Shown one piece after another: positions 34,360 through 42,689 of a stretch of DNA of 64,000 bases. The position numbers and the translations under genes are program-made. The notes beneath the pieces are model-generated. The model saw nothing but the letters and a program-made list of their open reading frames with translations, was not told the DNA's origin and did no database searches. The stretch is from the NCBI RefSeq assembly GCF_036311985.1, contig NZ_JAZDCJ010000028.1; one strand, written 5' to 3'. The first letter of the stretch is position 1, and each line of letters starts with the position of its first letter. The stretch comes from JAZDCJ01 sp036311985. GTDB taxonomy: Bacteria > Actinomycetota > Actinomycetes > Actinomycetales > Micrococcaceae.

Positions 34360-34717
34360 GGACCAGGCGGGCACCGGCGTCGTCCGCTGGATCATCGACG
34401 TGCCCCGGAGCCTGTTGATCCTGCTGCTCAAGGCCTACCGTCGCATCGTCTCGCCGCTCTACGGCGACGTCTGCCGCTACTTCCCCAGCTGTTCCGCCTA
34501 CGCGCTCGAGGCCGTGACGGTCCACGGCGCGGTGAAGGGGGCCGGCCTCGCCGCCTACCGGGTCCTGCGCTGCAACCCGTGGAGCCACGGCGGAATCGAC
34601 CATGTCCCGCCCGGCCGGAGGATTTGGCCCGAAGGCGGGACCCCGAAGATCATGGTGTTGAATCATCCGCCGATTCCCGCCGACGATGAGGCCGCTGACG
34701 CGGCACAAGGAGCATGA
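34346..34717 (+). CDS. yidD: Membrane protein insertion efficiency factor YidD
   Basis: A 123-residue protein with an amphipathic N-terminus (PRSLLILLLKAYRRIVSPL) and the family core CRYFPSCSAYALEAV, HGAVKGAGLAAYRVLRCNPW. Three cysteines are conserved. It aids YidC-dependent membrane insertion. It overlaps rnpA by 14 bases and ends six bases before yidC, so it is almost certainly cotranscribed. Confidence 0.95.
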   Translation: MAGHEDQAGTGVVRWIIDVPRSLLILLLKAYRRIVSPLYGDVCRYFPSCSAYALEAVTVHGAVKGAGLAAYRVLRCNPWSHGGIDHVPPGRRIWPEGGTPKIMVLNHPPIPADDEAADAAQGA

Positions 34718-34723
34718 CCGTTC

Positions 34724-35683
34724 ATGGAATTCTTTGACACGCTGCTGTGGCCCTTCCGCCAGGTGGTCTCGTGGATCCTGCTCATGTGGCATGAGGGCCT
34801 GACCTTCATCGGCATGGACGGGGACTCCGGCTGGACGTGGACGCTGTCCATCATCCTGCTGGTGCTCCTGATCCGCACCGCACTGATCCCCGTCTTCGTC
34901 AAGCAGATCAAGGCCCAGCGCGCCATGCAGGCGCTGCAGCCGGACCTGCGGAAGCTGCAGGCCAAGTACAAGGGCAAGAAGGACCAGCTCTCGCAGCAGG
35001 CCATGATCGCCGAGCAGCGCGCCCTGTTCAAGAAGCACAAGACGAACCCGCTCTCCTCCTGCCTGCCCATCCTGGTGCAGATGCCGTTCTTCTTCGCGCT
35101 CTTCACCGTGCTGAACAACGCCTCGCGGGCAAGCGCCGACGGCACCGGCATCGGCGCCCTGCAGCCGCACCACGTCCGCAGCTTCGACGAGTCCTCGATC
35201 TTCGGGGCCAAGCTCTCCGAGACCTTCCTGGGCACCATCAATTCGGGTTCGCCGTCCGTGTCGGTGATCATCGTGGCGATCGTGATGATCCTGGCCATGA
35301 CGGCCTCGCAGTTCATCACCCAGAAGCAGATCATGTCCAAGAACATGACCAAGGAGGCCCTCGAGGGCCCGTTCATGCAGCAGCAGAAGATGATGCTGTA
35401 CATCCTTCCCCTCGTCTTCGGCATCGGCGGCATCAACTTCCCGATCGGCGTCCTGATCTACTGGACGGCCTCCAACCTGTGGACCCTGGGCCAGCAGTTC
35501 TACGTCATCCGCAACAACCCGACCCCCGGCTCCCAGGCGGAGCGAGAGCTGAACGAGCGGCGTGCCGCCAAGGGCCTGCCGCCCATCGGCCAGAAGAAGG
35601 CCGAGGCCGAGGAGCCGCCGCAGGTCGAACAGCCCAAGGGCCAGCGCCAGCAGCCGCAGCGTAAGAACAGGAAGAAGAAGTAG
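34724..35683 (+). CDS. yidC: Membrane protein insertase YidC
   Basis: A 319-residue insertase. It has the short Gram-positive architecture with about five membrane segments. LLIRTALIPVFVKQIKAQRAM contains the conserved hydrophilic-groove arginine, and NPLSSCLPILVQMPFFFALF follows. The basic, Gln-rich C-terminal tail (QRQQPQRKNRKKK) is suited to ribosome contact. AAGGAG lies ten bases upstream of the ATG. No lipoprotein signal peptide is evident. Confidence 0.96.
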   Translation: MEFFDTLLWPFRQVVSWILLMWHEGLTFIGMDGDSGWTWTLSIILLVLLIRTALIPVFVKQIKAQRAMQALQPDLRKLQAKYKGKKDQLSQQAMIAEQRALFKKHKTNPLSSCLPILVQMPFFFALFTVLNNASRASADGTGIGALQPHHVRSFDESSIFGAKLSETFLGTINSGSPSVSVIIVAIVMILAMTASQFITQKQIMSKNMTKEALEGPFMQQQKMMLYILPLVFGIGGINFPIGVLIYWTASNLWTLGQQFYVIRNNPTPGSQAERELNERRAAKGLPPIGQKKAEAEEPPQVEQPKGQRQQPQRKNRKKK

Positions 35684-35686
35684 CCC

Positions 35687-36229
35687 ATGAGCAACGTTGA
35701 AGAGACGGCCGTCCAGCCCGAGGCCACCGAGGACGCCGAGCAGGAAGCCCCCGCAAGCCGCCTCGAGGAGGAGGGCGACGTCGCCGCGGACTACCTCGAG
35801 GAGCTGCTCGACATCGCCGACATCGACGGCGACATCGACATCGAGGTCCGGTCCGGCCGCACGTACATCTCGATCGTCAACGAGGAGGGCGGGGATTCGC
35901 GCCTCAAGGAGCTGATCGGCCGCGACGGCGAGGCCCTGGAGGCCCTGCAGGAGCTGGCCCGCTTGGCCGTGCTCACCGCGACGGGCAACCGCTCGCGCCT
36001 GGTCCTGGACATCGACGGGTACCGCGAGGGGCGGGCCTCCGAGCTGCAGAAGATCGCCGAGGACGCCGTGGCGAAGGCCCGTGAGACGGGTGAGGACGTC
36101 CCCCTCGCGCCGATGAGCGCGTACGAGCGCAAGCTCGTGCACGACGCCGTCGCGGCCCTGGGTCTGGACAGCGAGTCCGACGGCGAGGGCTCGGGCCGGC
36201 ACATCGTCGTCTCACTCTCCGGGGCCTAG
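35687..36229 (+). CDS. jag: Jag/KhpB RNA-binding protein (KH and R3H domains)
   Basis: A 180-residue RNA-binding protein. The N-terminus is acidic. A KH-II domain (about 30-110) contains LIGRDGEALEALQELARL, and the C-terminal R3H domain (about 112-178) contains RETGEDVPLAPMSAYERKLVHDAV. KhpB family proteins act with KhpA on envelope and division genes. It starts three bases after the yidC stop. It is conserved between yidC and rsmG. Confidence 0.95.
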   Translation: MSNVEETAVQPEATEDAEQEAPASRLEEEGDVAADYLEELLDIADIDGDIDIEVRSGRTYISIVNEEGGDSRLKELIGRDGEALEALQELARLAVLTATGNRSRLVLDIDGYREGRASELQKIAEDAVAKARETGEDVPLAPMSAYERKLVHDAVAALGLDSESDGEGSGRHIVVSLSGA

Positions 36230-36239
36230 GACGTCCCCC

Positions 36240-36263
36240 GGCCGCCGGTCCCCACCGGCGGCC
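36240..36263 (+). terminator. Perfect hairpin between jag and rsmG
   Basis: GGCCGCCGGT and ACCGGCGGCC form a ten-base stem with a CCCC loop, just after the jag stop. No T-run follows, so it may terminate only part of transcription or stabilise the upstream mRNA. Confidence 0.5.
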
Positions 36264-36317
36264 CCCACACCGGACCCGGCAGGGTCCCGACGGCACGAAC
36301 GGAAGCGGAGGTCCCCC

Positions 36318-36965
36318 GTGGTCGAATCCCATCAGGCAACGGAGCAGGAGCTGGACGCGGCGCAGGCCGTGTTCGGTGACCGGCTGGCCCTCGCCGAGCG
36401 CTACGTCGGGCACCTGGCCACGTCCGGCATGGAGCGGGGCCTGCTCGGCCCCCGCGAGGTTCCCCGCTTGTGGGGGCGCCACGTGCTCAACTGCGCTGTC
36501 GTCTCGTCGCTGATTCCGCGAGACGCCGCCGTGGCCGACGTCGGCAGCGGTGCCGGCCTGCCCGGGCTGACCTTTGCCATCGCGCGGCCCGATCTGGCCA
36601 TCACGCTGATCGAGCCGCTGGAACGACGCTGCATCTGGCTCGGCGAGGTCGTCGAGGACCTGGGGCTGGACAACGTCCGCATCCTGCGGGGACGGGCCGA
36701 GCAAGTGGTGGACGAGGTGGACGCCGACGTGGCGACGGCGAGGGCCGTGTCCGCGCTCTCGAACCTGGCCGGGCTGACCATTCCCCTGCTGCACGGCTCC
36801 GGTCAGGTCCTGGCCATCAAGGGACGCAGCGCGGCCGAGGAAGTCGAGAAGGCGGCCAAGGTGATCAAGCGCCTTGGAGGCCGCGGAACCGAGGTGCTGA
36901 CCGTCGGCGGGGACGTCCTCGAGGAATCCACGACCGTGGTCCGCATCCGCGTCGGATCGGCCTGA
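36318..36965 (+). CDS. rsmG: 16S rRNA (guanine527-N7)-methyltransferase
   Basis: A 215-residue SAM-dependent methyltransferase that modifies G527 of 16S rRNA; loss gives low-level streptomycin resistance in other bacteria. VADVGSGAGLPGLTFAIARP is the SAM-binding loop. LIEPLERRCIWLGEVV follows, and VATARAVSALSNLAGL is the family signature. The GTG start lies behind GCGGAGG. The order jag-rsmG-parA-parB is typical. Confidence 0.95.
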   Translation: MVESHQATEQELDAAQAVFGDRLALAERYVGHLATSGMERGLLGPREVPRLWGRHVLNCAVVSSLIPRDAAVADVGSGAGLPGLTFAIARPDLAITLIEPLERRCIWLGEVVEDLGLDNVRILRGRAEQVVDEVDADVATARAVSALSNLAGLTIPLLHGSGQVLAIKGRSAAEEVEKAAKVIKRLGGRGTEVLTVGGDVLEESTTVVRIRVGSA

Positions 36966-37021
36966 ACCGCTAGTCTGTAGTGGTGGTACGTCGCCCCGAC
37001 GGTTGAAAGGACGCCCAGTAC

Positions 37022-38200
37022 GTGAGCAAGACCGGACAGAAGATTCCGCCCTTTGCGGCCTTGTTCGGTGGTGCCTTCCGGACTGCGGCGGAGAAACAAC
37101 CAGAAGCCGTTGGTTCCACCGCTTCGGAGGTTTCACGTGAAACACCCCGCGTGGGTCGGGACGGCCTCGCGGAGGCGGCCGCGGTGTCGCCGCTCGGCGA
37201 GGTAGAGGCGGCCACCGAGTCCCCCGGCCAGGATGCGCGGCCCGCATCCCCGGAGACGTCACTGGAAGAAGCAGTTCACTCCCCATCAGAGGCACCGGTT
37301 CGGAACGTTATGGACACTATGGACGAGAGCACTCCGCTGGCGAGCCAGTTGGCCAGCGAGAACAAGCGCAGGGAACGGCTCAACGCGCGCGAACTGCCCC
37401 GACCGGAGTCGACGCGGTTCCTCACGGTCAGCAACCAGAAGGGCGGTGTCGGCAAGACCACCACCACGGTCAACATTGCCGCCGCGCTCGCCTCCGCCGG
37501 CCTGAACGTCCTCGTGGTGGACATCGACCCGCAGGGCAACGCGTCGACGGCGCTGGGGATCGAGCACCATGCCGATATCGATTCCATCTACGACGTCCTG
37601 ATCAATGACGTGCCGCTCGCGGAGGTCGTGGCCCCGTGCCCCGACATCGACCACTTGATGGTTGCCCCTGCCACGATCCACTTGGCAGGGGCCGAGATCG
37701 AGCTCGTGTCGCTCGTGGCCCGCGAGCAGCGGCTGCGGCGCGCCCTCGACGAGTACGCGAAGCATCGCGCCGAAGCCGGCGAGCCGCGCCTTGACTACGT
37801 CTTCATCGACTGCCCGCCCAGCCTCGGCCTGCTCACGGTCAACGCGTTCGTGGCGGCCCGCGAGGTACTCATTCCCATCCAGTGCGAGTACTACGCGCTC
37901 GAGGGACTGAGCCAGCTCCTGAAGAACATCGAGATGATCCAGAAGCACCTCAACGCCGACCTGGTGGTGTCCACGATCCTGCTCACGATGTACGACGGCC
38001 GGACCAACCTCGCTGCGCAGGTGGCCGCCGAGGTGCGCGAGCACTTCCCACACCAGGTCCTGGGAGCAGTCATCCCGCGCAGCGTGCGGATTTCCGAGGC
38101 GCCGAGCTACCAGCAGACGGTCATGACGTACGACGCCAACTCGACCGGCGCACTGTCCTATCGGGAGGCCGCGACGGAGATCGCCGAACGCGGACAGTAG
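37022..38200 (+). CDS. parA: Chromosome partitioning ATPase ParA (Soj)
   Basis: A 392-residue Walker-type ATPase that moves ParB-parS complexes. The deviant Walker A motif KGGVGKTT is at about 140-147, followed by DIDPQGNAST and FIDCPPSLGLL. The first 130 residues are an acidic, probably disordered extension. Two in-frame ATGs near 37310 could start a shorter protein. The GTG at 37022 was chosen because GAAAGGA lies ten bases upstream. A perfect parS lies within the N-terminal extension and is translated as Val-Ser-Arg-Glu-Thr. Confidence 0.96.
   Translation: MSKTGQKIPPFAALFGGAFRTAAEKQPEAVGSTASEVSRETPRVGRDGLAEAAAVSPLGEVEAATESPGQDARPASPETSLEEAVHSPSEAPVRNVMDTMDESTPLASQLASENKRRERLNARELPRPESTRFLTVSNQKGGVGKTTTTVNIAAALASAGLNVLVVDIDPQGNASTALGIEHHADIDSIYDVLINDVPLAEVVAPCPDIDHLMVAPATIHLAGAEIELVSLVAREQRLRRALDEYAKHRAEAGEPRLDYVFIDCPPSLGLLTVNAFVAAREVLIPIQCEYYALEGLSQLLKNIEMIQKHLNADLVVSTILLTMYDGRTNLAAQVAAEVREHFPHQVLGAVIPRSVRISEAPSYQQTVMTYDANSTGALSYREAATEIAERGQ
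37130..37143. other. parS: parS site 1 (inside parA)
   Basis: Perfect 14-base palindrome GTTTCACGTGAAAC, the core ParB-binding consensus. It is read in frame as Val-Ser-Arg-Glu-Thr. Confidence 0.95.
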
Positions 38201-38360
38201 TCCGCACCGCCGTCGAAAGCGTCCGTGGCTCGTGCTTCATCCACCCTCCGGCGGTTGATTCCGGCCCGTCGAAGGCCTGTTCCCCAGGACGGCACAGTAG
38301 ACTCGTCCCTGAGTATTCATGCCCTGCGGACGGGCGACACTGGTGCCGGGAGGAACACAG

Positions 38361-40052
38361 ATGGCGGAAAAGCGACGTGGCCTAGGACGTGGACTGGGTG
38401 CCCTGATCTCCAGCGCCCCGGCAGCGAGCGACGAACGTGCGGACGAGGCAGTTCCGGTTCGGGGTACTTCACGTGGCGCATCGGCTGCCGCTTCGCCTGC
38501 CGCCCAGACCGAGGAGAATGGTTCGGCCCCCGCTGGCAAGGGGGCCTCGAAGACCTCCCGTGCTGCTAGGCCTGCCTCCGGAGCAAAGTCGTCGACCGCA
38601 GTGAAGGCGGGTTCTGCTGCGAAGGCGAAGTCTCCGGCCACGAAGAATGGCGGCTCGAAGGCTTCGGGATCTGACCATGGTTCCGCCAGTGGAGCAATGT
38701 CAGGTGGTGCCGTTGGGACTGGGGCTACCTCGACCAAGGAAACCGAAACCGCGTCGTCGGCGGAGAGCACTCCGACAACCGCCCAGCGCACTTCTACGGT
38801 CAAGAAACCGCGTCCGGTTGATATGTTCTTCACTCCCGGGCGTTCAGCCGACGACGAAGCTGTCCAGGCATCGAATCAGAGCTCCACTTCGCGTCCGTCG
38901 TCCAAGGGCGGTTCACGCAGGCCTGCCATTCCCGATGTGCTCGGAACCGGTCGGGCCGCCGGACGTGCGGCGACTTCCCCGGAGGGAGACGATGATGCCG
39001 GGGCCCCGACGAGCCTCGCTCCCGTGGGCTTTGACGGCGGCGAGGCCAAGACTGGTCTCGATCTGGGTGCTTCCGACGTGTCCGCGGCTCCTGAGCCCGT
39101 TGCGTCGAATGGAGATCTGGAAGAGGAGGCCGAGGCTCCGGTAGCCGCCTCCACCGGAGTCGCGGCGGCTGTCAGGGAAGCCGGCGATTCCGTGGACAAG
39201 GATCCGGCCGTTTCACGTGAAACGCTCGTGGCCGTCCCCGGTGCCAGCTACGTCGAGGTTCCGGTGGGAGACATCCACCCCAACCGCAAGCAGCCGCGTC
39301 AGGTCTTCGACGAAGAGGACATGGCCGAGTTGGTCCACTCCATCAAGGAAGTAGGACTGCTTCAGCCCATCGTCGTGCGGCCGAGCTCGGAACAGGGAGC
39401 GGAGAAGTACGAGCTCGTCATGGGCGAGCGACGTTGGCGGGCGACACAACAGGCGGGCCTGACGGCGATTCCCGCGATCGTCCGGGAAACCTCTGATATC
39501 GACCTGCTGCGTGATGCGCTCCTCGAGAACCTTCACCGCTCGCAACTGAATCCCTTGGAAGAAGCCGCGGCCTATCAGCAGCTTCTCCAGGAGTTTGGTT
39601 GCACGCAGGATGAGCTCAGCGAACGTATTGGTCGTTCTAGGCCACAGATCTCCAACACGATGAGGTTGATGAAGCTTCCTGCCCTCGTTCAGCGTCGTGT
39701 GGCAGCCGGCGTTCTGAGCGCCGGCCATGCTCGTGCGCTGCTGGCATTGCAGGATCCCGCCGATATGGAGCGTCTGGCGCAGCGCATCGTCAATGAAGGC
39801 CTCTCCGTTCGTGCCACTGAAGAGATCGTCGCCTTGTCCGACTCCCTTCGTCGCCCATCACGTGAAACCAAGCCCCGCTCGTCGGCACGCCATGAGCGTC
39901 TCGACTACTTGGCCACGTCTCTCTCTGATCGTTTGGATACCAACGTGAAGATCACTCTGGGGGCGAAGAAGGGCCGCGTGAGCATTGAGTTTGCCAGCGT
40001 TGACGACCTGAATCGCATCATGTCGGTCATTGCACCTGAGGGCCAGAGCTAA
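38361..40052 (+). CDS. parB: Chromosome partitioning protein ParB with long N-terminal extension
   Basis: A 563-residue CTPase that loads at parS and spreads. It is much longer than usual (about 300-400). The N-terminal MAEKRRGLGRGLGALI is the conserved ParA-contacting motif. It is followed by about 250 residues of Ala/Ser/Thr/Gly-rich low complexity. The ParB/Srx domain (about 290-385) holds GERRWRATQQAGL. The helix-turn-helix (about 405-440) holds IGRSRPQISNTMRLMKLP. The dimerisation region is at the C-terminus. The start ATG follows GGGAGGAAC. A perfect parS is inside the gene and a degenerate one (39855-39868) also codes Ser-Arg-Glu-Thr. Codon third positions are less GC-rich than in its neighbours. 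Confidence 0.95.
   Translation: MAEKRRGLGRGLGALISSAPAASDERADEAVPVRGTSRGASAAASPAAQTEENGSAPAGKGASKTSRAARPASGAKSSTAVKAGSAAKAKSPATKNGGSKASGSDHGSASGAMSGGAVGTGATSTKETETASSAESTPTTAQRTSTVKKPRPVDMFFTPGRSADDEAVQASNQSSTSRPSSKGGSRRPAIPDVLGTGRAAGRAATSPEGDDDAGAPTSLAPVGFDGGEAKTGLDLGASDVSAAPEPVASNGDLEEEAEAPVAASTGVAAAVREAGDSVDKDPAVSRETLVAVPGASYVEVPVGDIHPNRKQPRQVFDEEDMAELVHSIKEVGLLQPIVVRPSSEQGAEKYELVMGERRWRATQQAGLTAIPAIVRETSDIDLLRDALLENLHRSQLNPLEEAAAYQQLLQEFGCTQDELSERIGRSRPQISNTMRLMKLPALVQRRVAAGVLSAGHARALLALQDPADMERLAQRIVNEGLSVRATEEIVALSDSLRRPSRETKPRSSARHERLDYLATSLSDRLDTNVKITLGAKKGRVSIEFASVDDLNRIMSVIAPEGQS
39210..39223. other. parS: parS site 2 (inside parB)
   Basis: Perfect GTTTCACGTGAAAC, again read as Val-Ser-Arg-Glu-Thr in parB residues 284-288. 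Confidence 0.95.
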
Positions 40053-40110
40053 ATGGACCAAGAGGTCTGCTGAAGATCGAATCTTCAGCTGTTGGACCAA
40101 CGGTGGCCCT

Positions 40111-40124
40111 GTTTCACGTGAAAC
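40111..40124. other. parS: parS site 3
   Basis: Perfect GTTTCACGTGAAAC, 58 bases after the parB stop. Confidence 0.95.
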
Positions 40125-40416
40125 GGGGCCACACGTGTCTGTGTCTGTATCTGACTCTGCTTGACTGACGAATGGGTACCAACGGTCGGATGGACCCTTG
40201 TCTCTCAGAGAATGTTTCGTGTGGAGTGCGCTTCACGCCGCTAGTGTCCGGTGTGATCGGTGATCGGTGGTCGAGGCTGGGCCTACCCTGCGTGCACAGC
40301 AATGAATGGTGAGGCAGACACTAACCTGGGCGGGATAGGCGGCTCCGGTTGAACGTAGCCGGCATCCTAAACCGAGCCGTAAGCCTTGTGGAGTTCAGAA
40401 TCCTGTTGAGCACCGC

Positions 40417-40430
40417 GTTTCACGTGAAAC
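40417..40430. other. parS: parS site 4
   Basis: Perfect GTTTCACGTGAAAC in the gene-free region. Confidence 0.95.
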
Positions 40431-40592
40431 CCGCTAGCGGCTGCGCCAGAGTCGGAGTTGTAGGTGGATTCCGTGCCGCTCGCGTTCGCGGCTCTTGATC
40501 TCCCACGCGTTTGATCCACCACGAGGGTGCCTGGACCCCGCAACTACACCACATTGACGCGTGCCCAAAGTACGGAGTTCTTGGTAGCAACG

Positions 40593-40606
40593 GTTTCACG
40601 TGAAAC
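40593..40606. other. parS: parS site 5
   Basis: Perfect GTTTCACGTGAAAC in the gene-free region. Confidence 0.95.
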
Positions 40607-40869
40607 AGGCTCTCCGCGCGCAGTTTCTCGCCTCGTGTTCAGACCGGGTGTTCGCCCAAACACCAAACAACAAACCCCCGACCTGAGGCACCAACGCGCT
40701 CATAAGAATTGCTGAACGGGAATCCAGTCTGGCAACGCGAACTTCGTTGCTACGGGTACTAGTCTCCAGGAGGCACTCGAGAGGCGATGCCGTTTACCGC
40801 GGGCGAAATAGTTCAGTATCGGGGTGGCACTCCGCATCGGAGAGCCCCGGCCGCGTACTTAGCGCCTGG

Positions 40870-40883
40870 GTTTCACGTGAAAC
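40870..40883. other. parS: parS site 6
   Basis: Perfect GTTTCACGTGAAAC in the gene-free region. Confidence 0.95.
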
Positions 40884-41111
40884 GAGCCACTTATGCACAG
40901 AATCGCTGTGGAAAACTGCAGAGAGCTGTGAACAAGTCGAGCCAAACCGCCGATGGCACTCGAATTTGGCGCATCCGTGGAGCAACGAGGACTCCTCATC
41001 ACGCGAGGCTCGCATCGGTCGTATCGATATTGTGGGGACCGTGGGTCCCCTCCTGGCAGTAGTGCTTGAACGGTGCCTGTACTTTTTGGACGATGATATA
41101 TGCGGGCCTGT

Positions 41112-41125
41112 GTTTCACGTGCAAC
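41112..41125. other. parS: parS site 7 (one mismatch)
   Basis: GTTTCACGTGCAAC: one base differs from the palindrome (A to C at position 11). It may bind ParB weakly. Confidence 0.75.
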
Positions 41126-41910
41126 GCCCGCAGGTGGTGTGTGCGGTCGTACAATGCTTGCCCGACGCGACCAAAGTCGCCAGGACGTGGCGTTGCCGTC
41201 TACCACCGCGATGTCCAGGTGAATGTTGTTAGAGTGCTTGGTGCCTGCAGTCTGATGCCTGAATCCTGGCTCCGACTCGGACAAAGACGTCAAGCCGGAC
41301 TCGTCGATAGACCAGCGTCCGTCCTCGCTCGGGTCCGACTGGTCTGATCCTGAACGCCTGCGCCGACATTCACTGAAACGAGGACGTGGAGTTGAACGTA
41401 GGCACGATTCTGGATGGGCACTGGGACGCGCGGATGCGCAGAGCCTCGATTGTCGCGCGACCGCTGTAGGTCGCGGTGTCACCTCGCTGCTGGGAGGTTT
41501 CGTCTTTGGTGTTCGCCGGGCATCATTGAGACCTGACTCGACGCAGTGAATCGAAAGGGAATCAACCGCTTAAGCCTCATGTGGACCTGGGGTGTGCGGA
41601 CAGCATGCTCGTTCTACGTGAAACGCCGATCATGATGGACGCTCATTGCCTACTGGAGGGAAGGTAGGGCGGCATGGAGTACGTGTTCGGCTGTTGCTGG
41701 TGCTCCGATGAGCTCGTCTTCTCGGTGTGAGGAGCCGGTCCAGTTCTGCGTAGCTTGTCCCTGCAAGGGCTCACGTCGGCCACGAGGTTGTCCTTAAGGG
41801 TCTCCCTTGCCTTCCGGAGGGACCGCAATTCCGCCACGAGGATGAGTGTGCGGCAGGCCGATGGCCTGCTCCTCTTGCGTCTGGCAGCATGTGACAGTGA
41901 GGCCGGCCGT

Positions 41911-41924
41911 GTTTCACGTGAAAC
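41911..41924. other. parS: parS site 8
   Basis: Perfect GTTTCACGTGAAAC, the site furthest from parB in the field. Confidence 0.95.
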
Positions 41925-42278
41925 GGCAGGGACTTCAATGCAGTGTCTAAGGCAGCATCCAGGGCAGCGCTGGCTCAAGTTCTGCCCACCGTACCTGTCG
42001 AATCGAAGGCCTCCATCAAGTACTACTCGGCGGGGGGCGCCCACTGCGGAGGAAGGCCGCGGGTGACGCGATGCGCGCCATCGATCATGATGGCTGGACA
42101 GACCGCCGCGACGACCGTGGGCGTGGAATGGAGTGTTGCTTTCGGGCGGTGTGCCCACCAAACGTCCCCTGGGCGCGTTGCGGCGACGAACACAACTGTT
42201 ATAAGTTGCTTCAGGAGGCAAATTCACCTGATGGCCTTCAGGGGCGGGCCTCGCCCAGACACTCGCCCATCAAGGGGA

Positions 42279-42310
42279 ATCCCCCCACCGAAACTACTTG
42301 GTGGGGGGAT
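42279..42310 (-). terminator. Terminator downstream of trxA
   Basis: CCCCCCACC and GGTGGGGGG form a nine-base stem with a ten-base loop on the minus strand, about 30 bases beyond the trxA stop. TTCCCCTTG follows. Confidence 0.65.
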
Positions 42311-42337
42311 CCAGAAGGCCTCTTCGGGGAGCGGCGG

Positions 42338-42661
42338 CTAGAGGTACTCGGCGAACTCCTGCTCGATGACCTGCTTCGGCTTCGCGCCGATGGACGTGGC
42401 GACGTGCTCGCCGCCTTGGAACACGAAGACCGCGGGGATGCTCGTGATGCCGTACTTGGCGGCGATGCCCGGGTTGTCGTCGACGTTGACCTTGACGACC
42501 TCGACCTTCTCCGCGTGCTCAGCGGCGATCTGGTCCAGGATCGGGCTGAGCTTGCGGCACGGTCCACACCACTCGGCCCAGAAGTCCACGATGACCGGCT
42601 TGGAGGCCTCGAGGACATCGGACTGGAAGGTGGCGTCGGTGACGTCTTTTGCGTGGCTCAA
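42338..42661 (-). CDS. trxA: Thioredoxin
   Basis: A 107-residue cytoplasmic thioredoxin. The active site is WAEWCGPCRK and the cis-proline region is GITSIPAVFVF. The only sensible start is TTG at 42661 (LSHAKDVTDATF), six bases after GAAAGGGG. The longer ATG-started frame runs backward into trxB and adds 22 atypical residues. It is cotranscribed with trxB, which lies 28 bases upstream and supplies reducing power. Confidence 0.94.
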   Translation of the reverse strand: MSHAKDVTDATFQSDVLEASKPVIVDFWAEWCGPCRKLSPILDQIAAEHAEKVEVVKVNVDDNPGIAAKYGITSIPAVFVFQGGEHVATSIGAKPKQVIEQEFAEYL

Positions 42662-42689
42662 GGTGGGCCCCTTTCGGTGGTGGTGGACG

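Larger units (their letters stand above)
40053..42337. other. Gene-free parS field between parB and trxA
   Basis: About 2.3 kb in which I find no convincing protein or RNA gene. It is clearly AT-richer than the rest of the window. The longest frames (40859-41482 on the minus strand, 161- and 194-residue frames elsewhere) lack recognisable domains and proper ribosome sites. Five perfect parS sites and one near-perfect site are spread through it, and the trxA terminator is at its right end. It may be a preserved centromere array or the remains of a decayed gene colonised by parS sites. Confidence 0.7.

Noticed and set aside
39855..39868. parS-like sequence in the 3' part of parB
   Set aside because: Three mismatches in the left arm; mentioned only for its reading phase.
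40859..41482. 207-codon minus-strand frame in the parS field
   Set aside because: No domain, no ribosome site, mixed composition, and it runs through a parS palindrome in a non-coding-like stretch. Possible pseudogene remnant but not supportable.
41611..41624. Further parS-like sequence GTTCTACGTGAAAC
   Set aside because: Two mismatches in one arm of the palindrome; probably a decayed site, not listed as functional.
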